A stretch of DNA of 21,179 nt from Silanimonas sp965368785 (GCA_965368785.1 CBDUOG010000034.1:1-21179); one strand, 5' to 3'. Counted from the first letter of the stretch, positions 1 through 8,528 are shown. Translations and numbers: made by a program. The notes: a model not told the origin generated them from the letters alone.

Positions 1-1164
1 GCCAAAGGCAAGACCATTTTTCCGGGCATCATTGATGCGCATGCACATGCAGCGCATTTCTCCACAGGTGTTATTCCTCAACAAAACTGGGCCTATTACG
101 CGAACCTGGCATTCGGTGTCACTACGATGCACGACCCTTCGGCCACAACCGAAACCGTGTTTTCTCAAGCCGAGCTGCAAAAGCAGGGCAGCTTAGTGGG
201 ACCGCGCGTGTTTTCAACCGGCACTATTTTGTACGGCGCTGAAGGCGACTTCAAAGCCGTGGTTAACTCCCTGGATGATGCGCGCAAACACTTGCGCCGG
301 ATGAAAGCGAACGGCGCATTCAGTGTAAAAAGCTACAACCAGCCACGACGCAATCAGCGTCAACAAATCAATCAGGCCGCACGCGAGCTTGGCATGCTGG
401 TGGTTGAAGAAGGCGGCTCGACCTTTAATCACAACATGACGATGATTGTTGATGGCGCCACCGGCGTTGAACACAATATTCCGGTAGCGCCTTTGTATCG
501 CGACGTGCAGGAAATGTGGCGGCAAACCGATGTGCGCAACACGCCGACTTTTGTGGTCAATTATGGCGGCGTGTCCGGTGAATACTGGTGGTATGCGCGC
601 GACAATGTGTGGGAGAACGAGCGCCTGCTGAAGTTCTTCCCGCGTGAAACGCTGGATGCGCGTAGTATCCGCCGGGAAACCGCGCCGGATTGGGATTACT
701 GGCATATCGAAGTAGCCAAAGCCGCGAAAGTTCTGCGCGACCAGGGCGTCAAATTCCAAGTCGGCGGTCACGGCCAGTTGCAAGGCTTAGCCCCGCATTG
801 GGAAACCTGGATGTTTACCCAGGGTGGTTTCTCAAATTTTGAAGCATTGCGCGCAGCCACCATCGATGGTGCTGATTATCTGGGCCTGAGCAGTGACCTT
901 GGCTCGATCGAAGTAGGCAAGCGGGCGGATCTCGTTGTTGTCAATGGAAATCCTTTGCAACAAATTCGTGACACCGCCAACACCCACATGGTGATGGTCG
1001 ACGGTCGACTATTTGACGCCAGCGATATGTCAGAAATTGGCGGCAAACAACGCAAAGCGCCGGTGTTTTTCTGGCAGCGCCATCCGTCAGGTCAAAGCTT
1101 TGGCATTCAATACGGGCCAACCGCTCCCTGCCACTGCCCGAAGGGTGCTCAGCACAATCATTAA
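1..1164 (+). CDS. Amidohydrolase family protein, C-terminal part (5' end outside window)
   Basis: The frame is open from base 1, so the gene starts upstream; 387 residues are visible. The fragment opens with the metal-binding HxH motif of the amidohydrolase superfamily (IIDAHAHAAHF, visible residues 10-18). Further candidate metal or active-site positions follow: a Lys in VKSYNQ, a His in GVEHNIP and a His in VGGHGQ. It ends with the typical tail of the fold (SIEVGKRADLVVVNGNPL). From memory, the wording matches large secreted amidohydrolases that carry an N-terminal TolB/PD40 beta-propeller; that part would lie outside the window, so the fusion is inference. The substrate is unknown; relatives hydrolyse cyclic amides or dipeptides. 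The extreme C-terminus is odd, ending CHCPKGAQHNH, a cluster of two Cys and three His. A hairpin terminator follows 25 bp after the stop. Confidence 0.85.
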   Translation, partial: AKGKTIFPGIIDAHAHAAHFSTGVIPQQNWAYYANLAFGVTTMHDPSATTETVFSQAELQKQGSLVGPRVFSTGTILYGAEGDFKAVVNSLDDARKHLRRMKANGAFSVKSYNQPRRNQRQQINQAARELGMLVVEEGGSTFNHNMTMIVDGATGVEHNIPVAPLYRDVQEMWRQTDVRNTPTFVVNYGGVSGEYWWYARDNVWENERLLKFFPRETLDARSIRRETAPDWDYWHIEVAKAAKVLRDQGVKFQVGGHGQLQGLAPHWETWMFTQGGFSNFEALRAATIDGADYLGLSSDLGSIEVGKRADLVVVNGNPLQQIRDTANTHMVMVDGRLFDASDMSEIGGKQRKAPVFFWQRHPSGQSFGIQYGPTAPCHCPKGAQHNH

Positions 1165-1188
1165 ATCCATGCTTTAAGAAATTTCCAG

Positions 1189-1212
1189 ACGGCCGCTTAC
1201 AAAAGCGGCCGT
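1189..1212 (+). terminator. Intrinsic-type terminator hairpin after the amidohydrolase gene
   Basis: A perfect 10-bp GC-rich inverted repeat (ACGGCCGCTT / AAGCGGCCGT, arms 1189-1198 and 1203-1212) encloses a 4-nt ACAA loop. It starts 25 bp after the stop codon. The T tract is short and broken (TTTGCGTT), so termination strength is uncertain. The A/T-rich ends of the stem could help termination in either direction. Confidence 0.7.
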
Positions 1213-1230
1213 TTGCGTTAGGCTAGAGCC

Positions 1231-1581
1231 ATGAGCAGAGTACGCTACATGATTCTTTTGCCCGATCCCGCATTAGCGCGAGGCAATGAGCCTGCGCTCA
1301 GCTTTAGTGCGCATGGCGCTACTGAGCTGGCGCAGCAGTTACAAAATGCGCTCACTAGCGATCAGTTATTTCAAACGTGGCGCAACATGCAAGATGAACC
1401 GGAGAATATTGATCCGGCGCTGGGCGTAACCGACGCTAAGGCAACCGTTAGTGGTGTGCAAGATGATTTAAGCATCCGGCTGACCGTCGTGTGTGACTTG
1501 GATAGCGGCATTCTCAAGCAGCGCCTGCGTTGGCTCGCCGGCCGCCATTGGCAGCTACGTGACGTCACTGCGGTCGACTAA
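1231..1581 (+). CDS. Small protein of unknown function, coupled to the PP-loop ATPase gene
   Basis: This 116-residue protein matches no family I recognise. It has no membrane segment, signal peptide or Cys-rich motif. The middle is acidic (MQDEPENIDPALGVTDA, about residues 51-67) and the C-terminus is mixed alpha/beta-like. The ATG at 1231 lies 18 bp after a terminator hairpin and lacks a clear Shine-Dalgarno sequence; an in-frame ATG at 1249 is an alternative start. Its stop codon (1579-1581) is two bases from the GTG start of the next gene, so the two are almost certainly co-translated. That tight coupling and the good coding frame are the main evidence that it is real. A role with the PP-loop enzyme is inference. 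Confidence 0.65.
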   Translation: MSRVRYMILLPDPALARGNEPALSFSAHGATELAQQLQNALTSDQLFQTWRNMQDEPENIDPALGVTDAKATVSGVQDDLSIRLTVVCDLDSGILKQRLRWLAGRHWQLRDVTAVD

Positions 1582-1583
1582 TC

Positions 1584-2261
1584 GTGACAAAAATTCCGCT
1601 GATCATGTCTTGGAGCGGCGGCAAGGACTCTGCCTGGGCCCTGCATCAATTGCGAAGCGGTAATCAGTTTGAGGTCGTTGGCATACTCAGCACCTTAACT
1701 CGCGGGTTCGATCGCATTGCGATGCACGGAATACGTCGAGACATACTCGTCGCGCAAGCTCAAGCATTAGGTGTGGAGCTGATCGAAAGCTGGCAGGACG
1801 CCAGCCCCAGCAACGAGCAATATGAGCAGGCATTTCAAGACGCTTTGACTGCCGCACAGCGACGCTGGCCCGGGCTCAATCACATCGCCTTCGGCGATTT
1901 GTTCCTGCAGGATATTCGCGAGTATCGCGATGCCTTATGCACACGCACAGGCTGGCAAGCTGTATATCCGCTCTTCGGCGTGAACACGGCTGCACTGGCC
2001 CGCACAATGATTGATGGTGGACTGCGGGCCAAACTATGCTGCGTGGATACGCGCCAGTTAGACGCATGCTTTGCCGGTGAGGTGTTCGACCGCGCATTAC
2101 TTGACCGCTTACCGGAGAATATCGACCCCTGCGGCGAGTATGGAGAGTTCCATAGCTGTGTCTACGATGGCCCGATGTTTAGCAAAGCGCTGCAATTATC
2201 CAGGGGCGAATCCGTTCGCCGCGACGGCCAATTTGAGTACGTTGATTTTGAGTTACGTTAA
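1584..2261 (+). CDS. PP-loop ATP-pyrophosphatase, DUF71/COG2102 (diphthine-ammonia ligase-like) family
   Basis: This 225-residue protein has the adenine-nucleotide alpha-hydrolase signature SGGKDS (residues 11-16), the ATP-binding PP loop. Near the C-terminus it has the family motif CGEYGEFHS (residues 183-191), used in substrate recognition in DUF71 proteins. Archaeal and eukaryotic members amidate diphthine on elongation factor 2. Bacteria lack diphthamide, and bacterial members have been proposed on genomic grounds to act in other amidations such as B12 salvage, so the substrate is unknown. Length is normal for the single-domain form. The start is GTG at 1584, two bases after the upstream stop, with no good ribosome site, which implies translational coupling. 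No B12 gene is visible nearby to support that role here. Confidence 0.85.
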   Translation: MTKIPLIMSWSGGKDSAWALHQLRSGNQFEVVGILSTLTRGFDRIAMHGIRRDILVAQAQALGVELIESWQDASPSNEQYEQAFQDALTAAQRRWPGLNHIAFGDLFLQDIREYRDALCTRTGWQAVYPLFGVNTAALARTMIDGGLRAKLCCVDTRQLDACFAGEVFDRALLDRLPENIDPCGEYGEFHSCVYDGPMFSKALQLSRGESVRRDGQFEYVDFELR

Positions 2262-2383
2262 GCCTCTGGCCTACCGCAGCGCGGCGTCCCTGTGCGCAAC
2301 TTCGGTCGTTTGGTCAATAATGCGAATTACTGCACGAAGAGGGGCATTGCTTTTTCCGGTGCAACAGATAGCATCGGATTTTG

Positions 2384-2428
2384 GCTGATTTCAGAGTAAG
2401 CTCTGGGTCATAGCCGCAGAAAATCAGC
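2384..2428 (+). promoter_or_regulatory. Possible 5' leader hairpin before the small membrane protein gene
   Basis: GCTGATTT (2384-2391) is matched by AAATCAGC (2421-2428). Directly inside it CAGAG (2392-2396) pairs with CTCTG (2401-2405) around a TAAG loop. The structure ends 15 bp before the ATG at 2444 and just before the AAGGCAAGG ribosome-binding region. I see no clear promoter in the 182-bp gap 2262-2443. A regulatory role is speculative. Confidence 0.25.
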
Positions 2429-2443
2429 TCAAGGCAAGGCACT

Positions 2444-2734
2444 ATGAACAACACACTTTTTAAATCTTCTCTCGTTGTGATGCTGGCCTTTGTTGCAATT
2501 TCCGGTGTCCTTGATCATTTTATTGACCTCACCTGGTTGAGCGCCAGCGCCATTTTGCTCGGGCTGCTGCTGGTTAATGCGCAAATATTCGGCAGCGACA
2601 ATGGTGAACCGGCCAGCTGGTCGCAAACCGATATCGAACTAACCGAAGTTAAAAAACAGATTGTGCGCGCGGCACTGATTCATGGTGCTCTAATTGTTCT
2701 GGCGCTGGTTGGCGGCTTCTACTTTTTCCAGTAA
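2444..2734 (+). CDS. Small integral membrane protein of unknown function
   Basis: The 96-residue product is very hydrophobic. Two adjacent segments (about residues 7-27 and 29-50) form a helical hairpin. A polar, charged stretch follows (about 51-72, with SDNGEPASWSQTDIELTEVKK split around its centre), and a third helix covers 73-95. I recognise no family. The ATG at 2444 is preceded by AAGGCAAGG, an acceptable ribosome-binding region. It stands alone, with 182 bp upstream and 82 bp downstream before the GST start. An imperfect hairpin at 2744-2763 (GGCTG-TAA-CAGCC core) follows the stop but lacks a T tract. Function cannot be inferred from neighbours. Confidence 0.7.
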   Translation: MNNTLFKSSLVVMLAFVAISGVLDHFIDLTWLSASAILLGLLLVNAQIFGSDNGEPASWSQTDIELTEVKKQIVRAALIHGALIVLALVGGFYFFQ

Positions 2735-2816
2735 GTAGTGAACGACTGGCTGTAACAGCCGTCGCCAAAAGCTAAAGACACGCCACACCGCCTATTTGCT
2801 CAGTCGCCCCCCGAAA

Positions 2817-3464
2817 ATGAAACCGATCGAGATCCTTCCCATTTTGTATAGCTTTCGACGCTGTCCCTATGCGATCAGGGCGCGGATGGCTTTGCGTTAT
2901 GCCAGACAGCGCGTGCATCTGCGCGAGGTCGTATTGCGCGACAAGCCCGATGAACTGCTGCAAGCGTCGGCTCAAGGAACGGTTCCGGTATTGGTACTAA
3001 CCAACGGCGAAGTCATCGACGAAAGCCGCGACATTATGATCTGGGCTCTGGAACAGAACGACCGCGATGGCTGGCTTAGCGTATTGGTCGAGGAACAAGC
3101 AGCGTTGATTGATCTTAATGATCAACGGTTCAAACCGTTACTTGATGGCTACAAGTATCCGGGGCGCCACGCCAAGCTGGATTCACCGGGCTGCTTTCAA
3201 CGTGCGCTCGAGCTCTTCATTAATCCGCTTGAGGGACAACTAAAAACACAGGCCTTCCTATTCGGGTCTGACATGCAGTTGGCAGATGTCGCTGTATTTC
3301 CTTTTGTACGGCAGTTTGATGGTGTTGATAAGCACGCCCTGACTGAGCAGGACTACCCCGCACTCAGGATATGGCTGAACCGGATGACCCGCAGCGATCT
3401 ATTTCAAGCCAGCATGAAGAAATTTGAGCCCTGGCATGCCTCGGATACACCTAAGGTTTTCTAA
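2817..3464 (+). CDS. Glutathione S-transferase family protein
   Basis: A 215-residue cytosolic GST-fold protein. The thioredoxin-like N-terminal domain has YSFRRCPYAIRAR (residues 11-23), so the catalytic position could be Cys16, as in omega-like and glutaredoxin-like GSTs. TVPVL supplies the cis-proline loop, and ESRDIMIWAL is the glutathione-contacting helix start (usually ESxxI). The all-alpha C-terminal domain includes QLADVAVFPFVRQ, the hydrophobic core motif of the family. I chose ATG at 2817; an upstream in-frame TTG at 2796 would add seven residues unlike other family members. Neither start has a strong ribosome site. The gene is convergent with ppc, with 19 bp between the stops. The substrate is unknown; glutathione itself would come from the gshA product encoded in this window. 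Confidence 0.88.
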   Translation: MKPIEILPILYSFRRCPYAIRARMALRYARQRVHLREVVLRDKPDELLQASAQGTVPVLVLTNGEVIDESRDIMIWALEQNDRDGWLSVLVEEQAALIDLNDQRFKPLLDGYKYPGRHAKLDSPGCFQRALELFINPLEGQLKTQAFLFGSDMQLADVAVFPFVRQFDGVDKHALTEQDYPALRIWLNRMTRSDLFQASMKKFEPWHASDTPKVF

Positions 3465-3483
3465 GCGCTGGAACGCACAATGC

Positions 3484-6213
3484 CTAACCGGTATTTTGCA
3501 CGCCGGCAGAAATCCCGTTAACCGTCGCAAACAAGGTCTGTAATACGGCCCCATCGGGGCTACCCTGCGTGCGCCATTGCTTAAGCAGCTCGACCTGCAA
3601 CACGCTGATCGGATCCACATACGGATTGCGTAGACGGATGGATCGCGATAAGCGTTGGTCACCGGTAAGCAACGCATCGCGATTTCGAATGCGTAATACC
3701 GTATCAATGCTGCGTTGATACTCCTGCTCTATTTGTCCGAACATCGTCTCGTGCAAAGGACCGGCTAATTGTGAGTAGCTGGCAAAGATGCTCATATCGC
3801 ATTTGGCCAAAACCATCTCCAGATCATCGAGCATGGTCTCGAAGAATGGCCAGTCATTGGCCATGGATTGCAGCGCTTCGAGACCGAATTCTTCGATACA
3901 ACGGCTCAAACCCGTGCCCACGCCATACCATGCGGTGAAGCCACAACGGTTTTGTGCCCAGGAAAAAACCCAGGGAATAGCGCGCAGCCGCTCTACGCCG
4001 CCCGAGCCGATACGCCGCGATGGTCGCGAACCAATTTTCATCCGCTCGATCACATCAATTGGCGTAGCCAGGCGGAAATATTCCGGGAAATCCGGATTCT
4101 CATAAACCATAGCTCGATAATGGCTGCGCGACGCCTGACTCATTAACGTCATTATTTGGCGCCAAGTATCGACCCGCTGATCAATGCTGCGTGGTCGCAG
4201 GCTGGCGCGCATCACCGCGCCGGTCGCTTGCTCCAGATTGCGCAATGCCAGCGCGCGAATTCCGTATTTGCGATGAATTACTTCACCCTGCTCGGTAACC
4301 CGAAGCACACCGCACACCGAACCCACTGGCGCGGCGATGACCGCGCGCTCCGTCTTGCTACCACCGCGCGATAGGGTCCCGCCACGGCCATGAAAAAACG
4401 AAATGGCGATGCCGGACTCTCGCGCCAACGCGGTCAGACGAACTTGCGCCTGTTGTAGCGACCAGCGTGATGCAATCAATCCACCATCCTTGGCACTGTC
4501 CGAATAGCCGAGCATTACCCACTGTCGATTGCCTCGACTGTGTAGATGCGCTCGATATTTCGGATCGTCGAATAAACTGCGCAGAATGTTCTCGCCCTGC
4601 TCAAGGTCGGCAACCGTTTCGAGCAATGGAGCAATATCCAGAGGGACCTGCCCGCTCGTATCTTCAAGCCCGCCGATTCGCGCCAGCGCCAGAACCGCCA
4701 GCACGTCTGCCGGACCGCGGGCCATACTAATGATGTACGGACCAAAAACACTATCGCCATAGACCGGCAGAAGCCGCGCAATGGTCTGGAACACGTCAAT
4801 TACCCGGCGTGCCGACTCATCAGCAGTAGCAACGGCCGCCCTGGCTGCAGCCAAGTCTCCGTCGAGTACAGCGCGACGCTGATCATCTGAGCAATCCGGA
4901 AATTCGGGCAAGGCAAGCAAGCTTGCCAGTGCGTCATCATGGGTCGCCGAGTCCTGACGCAGGTCCAGACACGCCAGATGAAATCCGAATGTGCGCACTC
5001 GCCACATAATCCGTTGCAAGGAAAATAAGCCCGCGTGTTCGCCGCGATTGTCGATCAAACTGTGTTCAATTAACTTCAGATCGTCCGAGAATTCCGCGAG
5101 TTCCGAATAGGCACCCGGCTCGTCCTTTGCGGTTCTGCGCAGGCGCTCCCGGACATAATCCAATAAGCGCAGATAAGGCATTTCAATTTCGCTGGTTTTC
5201 TCAGGATCAATCAGATCCGGAAGTAACTGCTGATACTGGGTAATCCGATGGGACACCTCACGACTGATACCAATTCGCGAGCTTGATTGGCTCAAGGTGT
5301 CCGCCAGTCGGTATAGGTCCTTTTGATAGGCAGCCAGGACTTCAGCGCGCTGCATGCGCAATGTACTCACGATAGTCGATGCCCCCGCATTCGGGTTGCC
5401 GTCCATATCGCCACCCACCCAGGTCCCAAAGCGCAGCAAGGTTGGGAGTTCGGTAGTTGATCCGAAGTTTTCACGAACCGCGTGTTGCAATGACTCGTAA
5501 AAAACCGGGAGCACGCGATATAAAACTTGAGTCAGATAAAAACCTACGTGTTCGGACTCATCGGCCACGCTGGGCTTATGTGTGCGTACCTCTGCCGTTT
5601 GCCAGCCTGCGGTCAGCGCGGTACGAATGATTGCCAGCGACGCGCGTCGCTCGGGAGGTGTTTGCGCATGATCAAAGTCCTCGGCCAAGGCTTTCACGAT
5701 GACGTGCTCTTTAATCAGCAGAGCGCTGCGCACTGCTTCGGTCGGGTGCGCGGTAAATACCGGTTCAATTTGTAGCGTCGGCAAAAACTCCTTGAGTGCT
5801 TCCAGCGTAATGCCATCGTTTGCCAGATCTTTGAGCACGGCATTTAGTCCACCGGGCTGCGCCATTTCACCGGATTTCTGATGCGCGCGCCGGCGTCGAA
5901 TGCGGTGGACGCGCTCAGCAATATTTACGACATGGAAATACGTGCTGAACGCGCGAATCAAATCGTCTTTATGATCGGGGTCAACAGCTGAAATTTCTGC
6001 GACCAGGATTTGCAGCGAATCGCCTTTTTCGCGACGTGAAATTGCCGCTTTGCGAATGCGTTCAACTTCTGCAAAAAACTCGATCCCGGCCTGGTCTTTA
6101 AGAATTTCACCAACTAGTGCGCCCAGGCGCCGAACATCATCGCGCAGAGGTAAATCATCTTCTGGAAATGCTATTTCGCGCAGCGGCGCTACAGGTTTTG
6201 ATGTTTCAGACAT
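3484..6213 (-). CDS. ppc: Phosphoenolpyruvate carboxylase
   Basis: The 909-residue enzyme carboxylates PEP with bicarbonate to oxaloacetate, an anaplerotic feed into the citric acid cycle. Length is full (E. coli form 883). Hallmarks are the catalytic histidine in VFTAHPTEA (His156), GGDMDGNPN, GYSDSAKDGG (near residue 570) with the bicarbonate-site lysine, the mobile loop FHGRGGTLSRGG (near residue 605), RVTEQGEVI, LRAIPWVFSW and the invariant C-terminal QNTG. The loop reads TLSRGG where E. coli has SIGRGG; I believe relatives in Xanthomonadales share this, so it is probably lineage-typical. It lies 69 bp downstream of the GNAT gene on the same strand, so read-through from that operon is possible. 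I see no strong promoter in the gap. Confidence 0.97.
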   Translation of the reverse strand: MSETSKPVAPLREIAFPEDDLPLRDDVRRLGALVGEILKDQAGIEFFAEVERIRKAAISRREKGDSLQILVAEISAVDPDHKDDLIRAFSTYFHVVNIAERVHRIRRRRAHQKSGEMAQPGGLNAVLKDLANDGITLEALKEFLPTLQIEPVFTAHPTEAVRSALLIKEHVIVKALAEDFDHAQTPPERRASLAIIRTALTAGWQTAEVRTHKPSVADESEHVGFYLTQVLYRVLPVFYESLQHAVRENFGSTTELPTLLRFGTWVGGDMDGNPNAGASTIVSTLRMQRAEVLAAYQKDLYRLADTLSQSSSRIGISREVSHRITQYQQLLPDLIDPEKTSEIEMPYLRLLDYVRERLRRTAKDEPGAYSELAEFSDDLKLIEHSLIDNRGEHAGLFSLQRIMWRVRTFGFHLACLDLRQDSATHDDALASLLALPEFPDCSDDQRRAVLDGDLAAARAAVATADESARRVIDVFQTIARLLPVYGDSVFGPYIISMARGPADVLAVLALARIGGLEDTSGQVPLDIAPLLETVADLEQGENILRSLFDDPKYRAHLHSRGNRQWVMLGYSDSAKDGGLIASRWSLQQAQVRLTALARESGIAISFFHGRGGTLSRGGSKTERAVIAAPVGSVCGVLRVTEQGEVIHRKYGIRALALRNLEQATGAVMRASLRPRSIDQRVDTWRQIMTLMSQASRSHYRAMVYENPDFPEYFRLATPIDVIERMKIGSRPSRRIGSGGVERLRAIPWVFSWAQNRCGFTAWYGVGTGLSRCIEEFGLEALQSMANDWPFFETMLDDLEMVLAKCDMSIFASYSQLAGPLHETMFGQIEQEYQRSIDTVLRIRNRDALLTGDQRLSRSIRLRNPYVDPISVLQVELLKQWRTQGSPDGAVLQTLFATVNGISAGVQNTG

Positions 6214-6282
6214 AGAAAGTAATTGCTCTTAGGATCGTGACTCTGCCTGAGTATTAGACACGCTTTGGCTAAATATTGTTGC

Positions 6283-7374
6283 TTAAACGCGCAAAAAACG
6301 CATTAGCGGGGCCGCGATCCATGTGCTTATTAATGAAAATGCCCGGAGTGCGATTTTCGCAAAAGGCCGTCCACTTGGCAGGCGAATGGCGTTGTATTCA
6401 ATCGCGGACTGCGACGCCCGGCGCCGCTTAAAGACCGGCGCCCCCGCGCTCAGATGCAAGGGTAGTCTGTGCTTCGCGGCGTATTCAACGCCCAAGGCCA
6501 TCAGCAATCGGTAAAGACCCATACCGGGTTCCGCGTCAAGTTGGTAACCAATCATTGGCTGGGTAATCTGATGACCGTCGGTCGCAAATGCGATAAATCC
6601 AAGCAAACGCCCGTCGGGGCCGCAAAGACCACGGAACTCGAGCATGCCCGATGCGTGCCATTGCGCTAACAACGCGGCATCGTACTCTGGATTGAGCCGA
6701 CTGTATTTGCCCAGATAGAGGCCCTGATACAGACAATGCGCCTGCGCAATATGGTCGCGGGTGAACTCTGCGCTTTCGAGAATTCGCAGTTTGCTGCGCC
6801 TCAAAAAGCTAAGGTCCTTGCGCAAATGCCGGTTCTGAATAACTGCATGGGCAGGATCGGGCAACAAATAAACCTGACGCGAAACCAACAGAATAAAACC
6901 CATCCTGCGCAGCGCCTTCAGCCAATCGGCATGCTGGACGGTATTCAGTGATCGAAAGCAGATCGCCGTGTCGACAAAGCGTGTGCTTAATTCGTCGACG
7001 CACTCGTGAAGATCCGGCGGCACATGTGGCCCATACAAACTGGTAGAAAATAGCCAGCTATTCACAAAGACGCACTGATCAATCTTAATCAGACGCAACA
7101 AGTATTCGATGAGTTTAAGTAATGGCAGCAGACCATAGCCCAATAGGCGAGGTAGTTTGTGTGCGGTTTCTAACTGGGCGTATGCCCCATAGGTCGACTG
7201 CAAAGAGATCACCCAGGAGACATTTTCGTTTATCGAGCGCCTGCTCACCAACGGCACATGCCGCCCGCCCAGACTGATCCACTGCATGCGCGCATCGCTG
7301 AGATTACCGCGTGGATTGCTTTGAAGATACTCGCTCCATATCTGAACAAAACGGTCAGCATCCAGTCGTTTCAT
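6283..7374 (-). CDS. GNAT/FemAB-like acyltransferase, last gene of the KASIII operon
   Basis: This 363-residue protein has the layout of double-GNAT (FemAB-like, Acetyltransf_6) acyltransferases. The C-terminal half (about 190-345) carries LLGFIAFATDGHQ, the central beta strands of a GNAT core, followed by MIGYQLDAEPGMGLYRLLM, which resembles the strand and helix that bind the acyl carrier. VFKRRRASQSAIEYNAI follows near residue 314. A basic patch (RHLRKDLSFLRRSKLR, from residue 182) precedes the core. No signal peptide; hydrophobic stretches near 78-97 and 347-361 could contact the membrane. It overlaps the ATP-grasp gene by the ATGA quartet, so the two are translationally coupled. It probably transfers an acyl group to an amine; substrate unknown. 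The family call is by fold pattern and is less certain than for its operon partners. Confidence 0.72.
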   Translation of the reverse strand: MKRLDADRFVQIWSEYLQSNPRGNLSDARMQWISLGGRHVPLVSRRSINENVSWVISLQSTYGAYAQLETAHKLPRLLGYGLLPLLKLIEYLLRLIKIDQCVFVNSWLFSTSLYGPHVPPDLHECVDELSTRFVDTAICFRSLNTVQHADWLKALRRMGFILLVSRQVYLLPDPAHAVIQNRHLRKDLSFLRRSKLRILESAEFTRDHIAQAHCLYQGLYLGKYSRLNPEYDAALLAQWHASGMLEFRGLCGPDGRLLGFIAFATDGHQITQPMIGYQLDAEPGMGLYRLLMALGVEYAAKHRLPLHLSAGAPVFKRRRASQSAIEYNAIRLPSGRPFAKIALRAFSLISTWIAAPLMRFLRV

Positions 7375-8528
7375 GGGCCTGATGAAATCACCCTATCGGT
7401 CAACTCGCGACCGTTGTACTCCATGTCAAAGCTCGACGCCGCGCGAACGCTACAGTTCTGGCGCTGTGCGACCCGACCAATCTGTACCAGATCGAGCAAA
7501 GCGCCCATCAAAGGCATCGGGTCGCGGAGTTGGGCGACGACTTCCCGGGCTCTGGAAAAATCGCGCGACCAGGCGCCGATTTGCCCGGATTGAATTGCAT
7601 CATATAAGCCGCAACTGAGCATCAAAGGCGACATCATGGCCATCGCCCCGGGACGTGACTCAACGGCGCTTCCCGGCGGACCAATCATCGCCGAAGGAAC
7701 GCCCGCGAGTAAGTGGACACCACTAGTTGCGCGTGGATTGCATTCCAAGGCGACGCACTGGCCATCGGCTTGCTGAATCCAGTCAAAGGCTATTTGCCCG
7801 GTAAATTTAATTTTGCTAATAAACTCTTTTACTGCATGGGATATCGATGGCACTTCAACAGCTTCGAAAACAAAGCTCGCACTTTCGCGCCAGCGGTAGG
7901 CAGGCCGGTAAATTACGTGCGCACTGATCTGGCCTTGGCGGGCGATGCTATACGAGCAAAATTCCTGACCACGCAGCCGCTCTTGCGCCAGATATCCGTG
8001 GAGCCCTTTGATCTGCTCAGGCGAAAAGTCATCGCCAAACACAACGCGATCGCCAAACCGTGAAAACTCCGGTTTGAGTACACAGGAGCGACCATCGCGC
8101 CATCGGTTCAGGGCATCCAAGCTAGTCAATGAAATCGTGTCGGGCACCGGCATGCCGTGGTGGCGGGCCAACTCGACGAACTGCAACTTACTATGCAGGC
8201 AGCGCAGCAACTCGAAGTTATCAGCAAACACATACAGCGAATCCGGCAAGTGCTCGCGGTAAGCGCTCAAATAAAATATTTCTTCACAGGTCGGCACGAT
8301 GAAATCAATCGCATTGCGCTGTACAAACTGCGCGATGCTTTGAAGGTATGCACGACTGGCTAAACGCGCACCGGGCGTTTGCAGATGCGCCGTTACCGAC
8401 CGGGACCAGGAGCAGAGTCTTGCCGACATCGAATCTGTCGTGAACACGTCGTATCCTGCACTCTTAAATTGCCGTGCCAGCTCCAGCGCCACTGGAGCCC
8501 GCGCGCTGGTGATCAGTACTCGAGGCAT
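7371..8528 (-). CDS. ATP-grasp carboxylate-amine ligase-like protein
   Basis: This 385-residue protein starts with a Rossmann-like pre-ATP-grasp domain (MPRVLITSARAPVALELARQ). The ATP-grasp fold follows: an ATP-binding lysine strand (CVLKPEFSRFGDRV, about 149-162), a second nucleotide-binding segment with QERLRGQEF (about 182-190), and the Mg-binding strand ALECNPRATSG (Glu262, Asn264). Enzymes of this class activate a carboxylate as acyl phosphate and join it to an amine or thiol. The C-terminal 100 residues match nothing I know. The ATG at 8528 lies 16 nt inside the MBL gene, and the stop overlaps the GNAT start as ATGA. I infer a ligase step in the operon's pathway, perhaps amide formation. 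Confidence 0.85.
   Translation of the reverse strand: MPRVLITSARAPVALELARQFKSAGYDVFTTDSMSARLCSWSRSVTAHLQTPGARLASRAYLQSIAQFVQRNAIDFIVPTCEEIFYLSAYREHLPDSLYVFADNFELLRCLHSKLQFVELARHHGMPVPDTISLTSLDALNRWRDGRSCVLKPEFSRFGDRVVFGDDFSPEQIKGLHGYLAQERLRGQEFCSYSIARQGQISAHVIYRPAYRWRESASFVFEAVEVPSISHAVKEFISKIKFTGQIAFDWIQQADGQCVALECNPRATSGVHLLAGVPSAMIGPPGSAVESRPGAMAMMSPLMLSCGLYDAIQSGQIGAWSRDFSRAREVVAQLRDPMPLMGALLDLVQIGRVAQRQNCSVRAASSFDMEYNGRELTDRVISSGP

Noticed and set aside
214..783. A 189-codon minus-strand frame.
   Set aside because: It is antisense to the amidohydrolase, whose frame is supported by motifs throughout. Long antisense frames are common at this base composition.
2071..2388. A 105-codon plus-strand frame overlapping the end of the DUF71 gene and the following gap.
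   Set aside because: Two thirds lies in another frame of the clearly conserved DUF71 C-terminus, and the remainder has no family-like sequence or start signal.
2744..2763. Hairpin after the small membrane protein gene as a terminator.
   Set aside because: The stem is only five clean pairs plus a bulge, and no T tract follows.
4375..4440. Altered glycine loop of PEP carboxylase (TLSRGG instead of the E. coli SIGRGG) as a functional anomaly.
   Set aside because: The catalytic HGRGG core is intact and I recall the same variant in related gammaproteobacterial enzymes, so it is probably lineage-typical.
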